This document shows, piece by piece, positions 57,801 through 64,000 of a stretch of 64,000 nucleotides of DNA (position 1 is its first letter; every line of letters begins with the position of its first letter). Source of the DNA: Brachypodium distachyon. Lineage: Eukaryota > Streptophyta > Magnoliopsida > Poales > Poaceae. Below the pieces are notes generated by a model that was not told where the DNA came from, ran no database searches, and saw only the letters and a list, made by a program, of their open reading frames with translations. A program made the translations under genes and the position numbers. The DNA is taken from assembly GCF_000005505.3 (NCBI RefSeq), contig NC_016131.3, positions 992,001-1,056,000 on the forward strand, given 5' to 3'.

Positions 57801-58138
57801 CAAGATACCATGTAAAGAGATTCAGACGAGATGAATTGTCCAGGTCCTGCAAAGACTCAACCCAAGAGGACAATACTCGGCCAGGCCCTTGATTTCCAGA
57901 CAAAACTCTAACGCCACAGCAAAGTGGGTCCATAATTTCAGAAAATTCAGCCAGTGCTGTTTCACGAAACTTGTAACATCAAAAGTCAATAAGGATTTGG
58001 TCATAATTAGCCTTTTTGCTACCCTAATCCTAGCAGTAACTAGTAAGTATGTGCATATAGAAATCCTTTCTCACTCTAATCTTAACAGTAGAACGCTGCA
58101 ATAATCAGAATTTGAATTAACTCCGAGCATTGTCTACC

Positions 58139-58326
58139 CTACACAGCAGAAATATTCAGTACCGCCGGTGACAAAGATTAAGCAGCTGTGACAATGTTCA
58201 GAAACTCTGCAAACCCTGGTGTGCTTCAGTTTATTGCGAACCAACCAGCAGGGATTCCGTTGATATCTCAACATTCATAACTCAGATAAAAACTTTGAGA
58301 AACTAAAACTCTCCAGCTGCAAATCC
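58139..58326 (+). repeat. duplicate of the BTF3 3' flank
   Basis: Matches 61151-61345 in direct orientation: CTACACAGCAGAAATATTCA, ACCGCCGGTGACAA, TTCAGAAACTCTGCAAACCC and GATAAAAACTT(T/C)GAGAAACTA. Small indels separate the copies. Confidence 0.85.
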
Positions 58327-58395
58327 TAAAATGTGGTGTCAGCATCGGTGCAAAAGAATCTGAGAAGAACGGAAGGCTTTTCATCTTTGGAAATC
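58325..58395 (+). promoter_or_regulatory. protease promoter module relic, copy 3
   Basis: CCTAAAATGTGGTGTCAGCA, GAGAAGAACGGAAGGCTTTT and CATCTTTGGAAATCC match the protease promoters. No protease gene follows. Confidence 0.5.
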
Positions 58396-58896
58396 CAACT
58401 ATTATCTATGATGTCTTTTGTCGATCGACCGACAGATCACTACGTTGGTTTTCACTGGATACGAAACGGATCATCGTATTGCAAAATATCATCTTTATCT
58501 CACTATTAAGTTCTTTTTGAGTAATCACAGGGGAAATACATATTGACGCGAAGAGAGGGACTCGAGTTGTCCGACTATGTATCAGAAACTCCACGAGTCC
58601 GAATTACGTGCGAAGAAGTAGTATTAATTACTACATACGGGATAGATAGCTTTGCTACGATAAAATTACGACGAAATTTTCACTGACCGTAAAATGTTGT
58701 GTATCTGACAAAATCAAACTAATTAAAGATCTTACATTCGTATGTATAGCAGTTCTCTAATGTACGTAGGAATCTAAGAAGAACCCTATAGCATAAAGGA
58801 TTTGCAGCAGTACTCTACTATATCTAGGAATCTATCCAAGAAGAATCTACCTAAGAATGGAGTATCTAAGAAGAATTGTTTAGGAGTAGCTAGCTA

Positions 58897-58990
58897 TTAA
58901 TCCCTCTGATTTATAATAAGTGTCTTTGATTTAGTAGAAAGTTAGTATAAACTTGTATCCGAGACACTTATGATGGATCGGAAGGAGTAC
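58897..58990. mobile_element. Stowaway MITE, diverged
   Basis: TAATCCCTCTGATTTATAATA, AAGTGTCT...GAGACACTTATGATGGATCGGAAGGAGTA. Confidence 0.65.
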
Positions 58991-59185
58991 TAAATTTTGC
59001 TCCAGAGAGGGTAGAAGTAACTTTTCGCGATTCCAAAATATCCACACAAGTAAAGACTAAAAAACAGCGGAATTAATTTTCAGCATCATTAACATATTAG
59101 TCCAATAAAAGAATCAGTTTATTCATTAAACATCAAAAGCCATGATATGTTTACACCGTTTGTCCCAGAAGCTAATCTGAGAATG

Positions 59186-59271
59186 TACTCTCTCGCTCCC
59201 ATAATTATTGTCGTTGTTTTAGTATAATTTTGAACTAAAACAACAACAAGAATTATGGGACGGAGGAAGTA
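59186..59271. mobile_element. Stowaway MITE in protease 3' flank
   Basis: TACTCTCTCGCTCCCATAAT ... ATTATGGGACGGAGGAAGTA. It ends about 25 bp from the protease stop codon. Confidence 0.75.
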
Positions 59272-59296
59272 TCTAAGAAGACACGTTTAGAACTAG

Positions 59297-60463
59297 TTAG
59301 AGACTTTCCCCCAAAGAGAGGTAGAGAGGGTTGAAGAGGATGCGGCAGAGCCCATCGTTGCCGCCTTCGTCTCTGCTGATCCGAATATATCCGCCCTCGC
59401 CCCAGCTTGGCCCCCACGAATTCTTCACCACCCAGTAGTTCAAGCTCGTGCCGTCGCCATCGTCGTCGTGGGTGCCGTAGCCGACCACCGTGACGGCATG
59501 CCACACGGTGGGGCTGCCGCACAGCCCCGTGAAGACGCCGCCGGTGTACCCCGTCAACACGTTCTCGTTGACGGCGATGACGGCCGCCACCGGCTGCACC
59601 GCCACCCGCCGGAGCATGGCGTCGCCGTCGAAGGGCGGCACCGAGGCGAAGCCGGAGATGCGGGCGAAGACGGGCGTGTCCATCTCCGCCTCGCACGGGC
59701 CCTGGCTGCGCTCGTACGGGTAGTGCTCCTGCGAGGTCAGCCCCGTGGAAGAGATGTAGATGAAGGCTTTCGCCACGGAGCCGCCGTTGCAGCCCTTGTT
59801 GGGGCTCGAGGTGTCGCAGTCGATGAGCTGCTGCTCTGAGAGGGGAATCAGGCTGCCGGTCTTGAGGAAGACGAGGGACTCCACGGCGGCCGCCGCCGCG
59901 AACGCCCAGCAGCCGCCGCACGGGTTCTGGTTCTTGACTTCTGTCACGGCCCCCTTCACGCGCCAGTCCCTCTGCGCCGGCGGCTCTAGCACCACGGCCG
60001 CTGAGACATTTTTGCTGTTGTTGCCCTTGTTGTGGAGCGGCAGCTTGTTGTTGTCGTAATAGGGGTAGGCGCAGCCGCCATAGCCGGCGGCTTTGAGCCC
60101 TTCGCTGCTCATGTCGCTGAAGAGGTTCAGGCCCAGCTTGTAGGGCCGTCGTGGGCCGCCATGGTTGTTGTTTAACTCGTGCACGAAGCGCGCCTTTTTC
60201 TTGAACACCGAGAACCGCCGGGCCTTCTCCTCGCCGTCGTCTTCCCCGGCGCCGGCGTGCCGGTGCCGGTGCCGGCGCGGCATGTGGTCCTTGTGGTGCG
60301 CGCGCCACCGCTCGTACAGCGCCGACAGCGTCTCCTCCGACGCCAGGTCGTGCTCCGTGAAGGCGAACGCGCTCACCGGCGCCGGAGAAGAAGACGCCAC
60401 GACGACGACGGCGGCGGCGACGAGAACGGCTGCGGCCAGCAGTACTCTAGCCGCCATTGCCAT
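59297..60463 (-). CDS. papain-like cysteine protease, full length
   Basis: Intronless, 388 residues. Signal peptide (1-25, MAMAARVLLAAAVLVAAAVV) and I29 propeptide about 42-125 (LSALYERWRAHHKDH, ARRFSVFKKKARFVHELNNN, YKLGLNLFSDMSSEGLKAAG). The propeptide carries an unusual Arg/His run (PRRHRHRH, 62-69) and an acidic insert. The mature peptidase starts near PPAQRDWRVKGAVTEVKNQN. The oxyanion Gln is Q179, catalytic Cys C185 (CGGCWAF), His H322 (VWHAVTVVGYG) and Asn N348 (VKNSWGPSWGEGGY). GCNGG at 224-228 places it in the cathepsin L-like C1A group. The motif SSW is replaced in the CGGC box (Gly for Ser next to the active Cys), a mild deviation. It probably acts in the vacuole or apoplast in protein turnover or defence. 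It is the only complete member of the local cluster. Confidence 0.93.
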   Translation of the reverse strand: MAMAARVLLAAAVLVAAAVVVVASSSPAPVSAFAFTEHDLASEETLSALYERWRAHHKDHMPRRHRHRHAGAGEDDGEEKARRFSVFKKKARFVHELNNNHGGPRRPYKLGLNLFSDMSSEGLKAAGYGGCAYPYYDNNKLPLHNKGNNSKNVSAAVVLEPPAQRDWRVKGAVTEVKNQNPCGGCWAFAAAAAVESLVFLKTGSLIPLSEQQLIDCDTSSPNKGCNGGSVAKAFIYISSTGLTSQEHYPYERSQGPCEAEMDTPVFARISGFASVPPFDGDAMLRRVAVQPVAAVIAVNENVLTGYTGGVFTGLCGSPTVWHAVTVVGYGTHDDDGDGTSLNYWVVKNSWGPSWGEGGYIRISRDEGGNDGLCRILFNPLYLSLGESL

Positions 60464-61447
60464 TGTATCGATCGAGTCTTTGCTTTGTGATCTCGATGCT
60501 GTGCCCCGGCCGGTGCTTCAATATACTATACAGGATCGTCCGGTCGTCGGGATCCCAAAGATAACCTGGGAGCTTTCCATACATTTGTTCTCCAGGTTTT
60601 TGCACGGATTGCACGACGCATTTAGGAATTTACATGGAGCTTGCCTAGTTGATCCTCTCCAGGATCCCAAATAATTTACTCTTGTAGAGATGGTAAGCAA
60701 GCTTTCCGGCCGTGTTCTTGTCAGATTTCTTGCCCTGATAGATGATGGCACTACATTTTAGGAATTGACACATTGATCGCTTGCCTTCCGATCAGCAAAT
60801 TAAGATAACTCGACGAAAGAGAAATACGAGAGAGACGAGCCTGTTACAGATCAGACGAATACCACTCCGGTTATTATTCATGGGCTGAAATTGGCCCATG
60901 TTGGTAGGTATTAGGGGCTTTTTTCTTTTTCTTGAGCTAACAGTTGGTACTGCGCAGCTTTCTTATTGATCCGGAGTCTATATTTCAGTAATGTGTATGG
61001 TTTACGCGCAAGAGCTTACATGGATAGCCGGTGGTATTTTGTTGTGATCAGAAGCACTTTAAACTACACCGCACTCGCTCAAATTTGAACAGTTAGAATG
61101 CTGCAATGATCAGGATACAAAAAATCTGAGCAGGCATAATCGATCTGATGATCTACACAGCAGAAATATTCAGCACCGCCGGTGACAATGTTCAGAAACT
61201 CTGCAAACCCAGGTGTGCTCAAGTATATTGTGAACCAACCAGCATCTTCACCATAAAAAAAAAGCTAAAAAGGATTCCATTGGCATCTCAACATTCATAA
61301 CTTGGATAAAAACTTCGAGAAACTAAAAGTTTCCAACTGCAAATACAGATGGATGGCCAAGGAGAGGAGCAAAGAGGGCCGTCATAGAAAACCATGACCT
61401 CGTAACATGTGGGGTCAAGTAAAATTCACTACTGACGGAATGTATAA
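60464..61447. other. protease promoter and BTF3 3' flank
   Basis: The promoter module shared by the protease cluster is at about 60690-60770 (minus orientation: GATGGTAAGCAAGCTTTCCG, CGTGTTCTTG, CACTACATTTTAGGAATTGA). The original of the flank copied at 58139 is at 61151-61345. There is no gene in between. Confidence 0.6.
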
Positions 61448-63065
61448 TCAGGCTTTCGTATCCTGGGCTACTTCCTCAAAAGTCTCTCCAGGAACAAGCT
61501 CCGGAACATCGTCATCGTTCTCTTCCTTGATCTGAGCGGCGCCTGCAGCAGCCACCTGCTTCTGCATCTCTTCAGCAATCCTCTTCAGATGCTCCATGTT
61601 GTCGGGACCTGGAAAAAAACGAGTTGGTCTTAGAATCCTAGTATTTAGCAAACTAGATACACGTTTCGTGCTTGTGATTATATGTTGCCTTTTATGGAAC
61701 AAGCATCCACGTGTAACACGAGCGAAAGAAATCTGGTGACAAGCAAAGAGCATTAGCTCTGACGGCCAGTAGGCAGCTTGTGCTAAACAACACAAGGAAA
61801 ATAAAGTTGGACTAATGCAGCGATATGAGGTTGGAAACATAACTCTAATAATGGGAAAACGACAAGTGACGTAAGACAAATGACAAGACCAATAATAAAG
61901 ATGTATAAATACTAAACAATGGATTGGCTGGTATTGCTAATAAAGATATATAAATCAACTTAAAATTACAAAATTAAAGTATTGATAAGATGGTCTTGCT
62001 AAGTTCCAAAGAGTAGCATACCCAATTGGTTGATGATCCCAGGAAGAACATCTTGTAGCTCTGCAAAGTCAAACAATGAACTAAGTATACAAAAAAGAGC
62101 CAGAGGAACAGAATAATTCAAAGGGAACACATAAATAAGGGTAGAGACTTTATTGTTCTATTTTTTGTAGCAGGCACGTCACCGCCGCAAAACCCTCAAA
62201 TATAGCGAGTTGATGCGTAAAAATGGCATATTCAGTACAACAAATGATAATCCCAGATTAAAAACAATATCCAAAACGGCAGCAGGTTAAGTGATGATCA
62301 TGTTACCAACTTATCACAGTTGACTTATATTACTAGGAGACCACAATCAAGGAATCTCGAGTGGCTGTAAACGAATGTTCATTGTTGCATTAATGCAGTG
62401 CATCCATAAAAGCTGAATGGCCTTCCAAACTACTCCCTCCCTCCGGAAATAAGTGACTTGGATTCGTATAAGAATCTATGCGAATCCAAGTCACTTATTT
62501 CCGGACAGAGGGAGTATAATAAATCTACAACTTGCAGATCAAATCGAGAAGCGAGGCGATCCATACTCTTGGTCTGCGGAGTTCCACTGACCACCCATGT
62601 GTTTGCGGCGATGGACGCTTGCACTGCATCGACAGGACAGCAGACAAACAAGTTAATTAAGCAATCTCCATTTCCATGATACATCAGGCCAGAGTTGATA
62701 AACCAGGGAACGCATATTGCGCCCCAACAAAATAAAATGGACAAACCTTTGGGGTTGAGGAACTGGATGACGAGATCGTCCTTGAAGATGTTGACCTCCT
62801 CGATGGCCGGGATGGTGTTGACGCCCACTCTCTTGAGCGTGCTCTGCAGCCTCTTGTCGTCCGTGGTCGCCGTCTTGTGCACCGCCTTCTTCTTCCTGGA
62901 GGACGAACAAAAAACCCGAAAGGCGGCTCATTCAGTTTCAGCAACAGCCGGCGTGTATACACACCATTTGCGTCAGACCAAGGGGTCGAGGGCTTACCGG
63001 CGCACGGTGCCTTTCCCGCCGGTACGGACGGCGCCGGCCATCTTCATGAGCTTCTCCTTGTTCAT
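61448..63065 (-). CDS. BTF3: nascent polypeptide-associated complex subunit beta (BTF3)
   Basis: Minus-strand coding exons are 63065-62998, 62895-62747, 62623-62567, 62060-62022 and 61608-61448, giving 474 bp and 157 residues, normal for BTF3. The product starts [20 protein letters not shown] and continues [20 protein letters not shown], the NAC domain ([40 protein letters not shown]), [20 protein letters not shown], and the acidic end [20 protein letters not shown]. With NAC alpha it sits at the ribosome exit tunnel and shields new chains; it also acts in transcription and plastid biogenesis in plants. A 5' UTR intron (63066-63213, acceptor CAG directly before ATG) is inferred. Intron 3 contains a Stowaway. 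The gene appears intact. Confidence 0.94.
62431..62516. mobile_element. Stowaway MITE in BTF3 intron 3
   Basis: TACTCCCTCCCTCCGGAAAT, AAGTGACTTGGATTCG ... CGAATCCAAGTCACTTATTTCCGGACAGAGGGAGTA, long near-perfect hairpin. Confidence 0.92.
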
Positions 63066-63379
63066 CTGCGAAAAAATCCCGACGGGGTAGTTAGGTCTCG
63101 GGGGCAATGAGATCTCTAGCCATCTGGGCGGACTGGACCGATCCAAACCAAAAATTGTTCGGCTCGATGCCGGTGATCTCGGACTGAGGAGCGGATAGAG
63201 GATGGTGACTGACCTTGAGTGACGGAGTGCGGCGGCGGCGGCGGCGCCGGCGAGGGGGGAGCCGGAAACGGGGGGATTAGGCGAGAGAGAGCAGCGAGGG
63301 AGGAGGAGGGAGCGGCGGCGGCGGCGTAGGTTTTTGTTGGGGATTATAGGGTTTTCGATTTTGTGTGTGAGCCCCTGAG

Positions 63380-63480
63380 CATTTTGCTTTTTGCTCTGGT
63401 AGGCCCCTGGTGGCTGGTGAGAGAGGGCTGGGCCTTGTAAGGTGGGCTTTTAAGGGACAAGTGGGCCTCGTCCAGAGCCT
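63380..63480 (-). promoter_or_regulatory. BTF3 promoter with site II motifs
   Basis: GTAGGCCCCT, GCTGGGCCTT, GGTGGGCTTT and AGTGGGCCTC occur within 70 bp, about 350 bp upstream of the BTF3 start. Site II (TGGGCY) clusters are typical for plant translation-related genes. Confidence 0.6.
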
Positions 63481-63680
63481 TGCACCGCTTTCTTCGTCTC
63501 CAAAGTCCAAATTGCATCTGCCTATCGAGCGCACCACCTCACACTCGCATGCCCTCAGGAAAAAAAAACCTCACACTAGCATGATCACATCTTTTCCTAA
63601 AAAAACACTCACCCCTGGCGACTTGCAAATTTTGTTGGCTACTGTGGTTTTGAATTTACAGGAAGAACTCACATGTCAGT

Positions 63681-64000
63681 AGGCTGGACGGCAAGCTCCT
63701 TTCCACGGGATCTGCTTACTCGGCTTGCTTTGCAGATAAACGCGACGACCCGGCCGCTTCCGTCATCTGGAAGAGCTTCGCCCCGAACCGCCGCAGGATC
63801 TTCATGTGGCTGGCTTGCAAAAACCGGCTGTTCACCAACGAGAGACGGTTCCCACGTGGGCCATCGAACTCCGACAAGTGCCCGTTCTGCGACCGCCCGG
63901 AAACAACTTCCCACATGCTTCTTCATTGCCAATCGATTCGGGAGATCTGGTCGGCGCTTCAATCGATTCATCCTGATGCTACTTCGGTTAACGACATCGT
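63681..64000 (+). mobile_element. LINE reverse-transcriptase C-terminal fragment (zf-RVT)
   Basis: The plus-strand frame is open to the window edge: RLDGKLLSTGSAYSACFADK, then SVIWKSFAPNRRRIFMWLAC, KNRLFTNERRFPRG, and the zinc-binding run KCPFCDRPETTSHMLLHCQS followed by IREIWSAL. This C-x2-C-x7-H-x4-C pattern after an SAY/W..F..R motif is the zf-RVT domain at the end of plant non-LTR reverse transcriptases. The left boundary at about 63665 is abrupt, so the element is a 5'-truncated LINE or a decayed piece that runs out of the window. Confidence 0.8.

Larger units (their letters stand above)
55787..59296. other. intergenic with relics of duplications
   Basis: Holds a doubtful minus-strand gene relic, several Stowaway elements, two protease promoter relics and a copy of the BTF3 3' flank, listed separately. 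The rest is AT-rich and unannotated. Confidence 0.5.

Noticed and set aside
59253..60308. A 351-codon alternative minus frame in the full-length protease
   Set aside because: Arg/Gly-rich composition with no peptidase motifs. The frame ending at 59297 carries the catalytic residues.

Overview
This is nuclear DNA of a flowering plant, almost certainly a grass (Poaceae). The evidence is many-exon genes with GT-AG introns, GC-rich 5' ends next to AT-rich introns, dense Stowaway-type MITEs with the ends TACTCCCTCCG...CGGAGGGAGTA, site II (TGGGCY) promoter motifs, and grass-typical families (DUF3615-like proteins, CC-NB-LRR genes). A pooid grass is plausible, but the species cannot be fixed from sequence alone. 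I recognised no tRNA, rRNA or CRISPR.

Layout. 1-14.9 kb: three copies of a DUF3615-like gene. One is cut by the left edge, and the other two are head to head (minus 8438-10266, plus 12271-14894). Between them lie a truncated NUF2 kinetochore gene (minus, about 6600-7376), repeated exon relics of an unknown gene and a retroelement-like block. 16.1-24.9 kb: a minus-strand NLR resistance gene in four exons with three successive NB-ARC-like modules, a one-base frameshift in exon 1, and a long intron carrying a non-LTR retroelement with a 16-bp target-site duplication. 28.0-39.1 kb is a conserved housekeeping block: RPN5 (26S proteasome lid, 11 exons, plus), GRXS14 (plastid CGFS glutaredoxin, minus) and mitochondrial EF-Tu (12 exons, plus). 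The last two share a 359-bp bidirectional promoter.

41.3-51.2 kb: a tandem pair of small genes with a conserved Agenet/Tudor-like core. A decayed hAT transposon (44069-46762) with an exact 8-bp target-site duplication has inserted between them, surrounded by layered local duplications. 51.6-60.5 kb: a papain-like cysteine protease cluster. It holds a protease that has lost its I29 propeptide, a separate secreted I29 domain, a deletion pseudogene and one full-length protease, and several positions share a promoter module. 61.4-63.1 kb: BTF3 (NAC beta, minus). 63.7 kb to the right edge: the start of a LINE reverse-transcriptase fragment.

The housekeeping genes serve protein turnover, iron-sulfur/redox chemistry, organelle translation and nascent-chain handling. 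The accessory regions (NLR, protease cluster, DUF3615 copies) show the duplication and decay typical of defence-type loci. Exon coordinates come from GT/AG sites, phase arithmetic and protein family knowledge; no transcript data were used.
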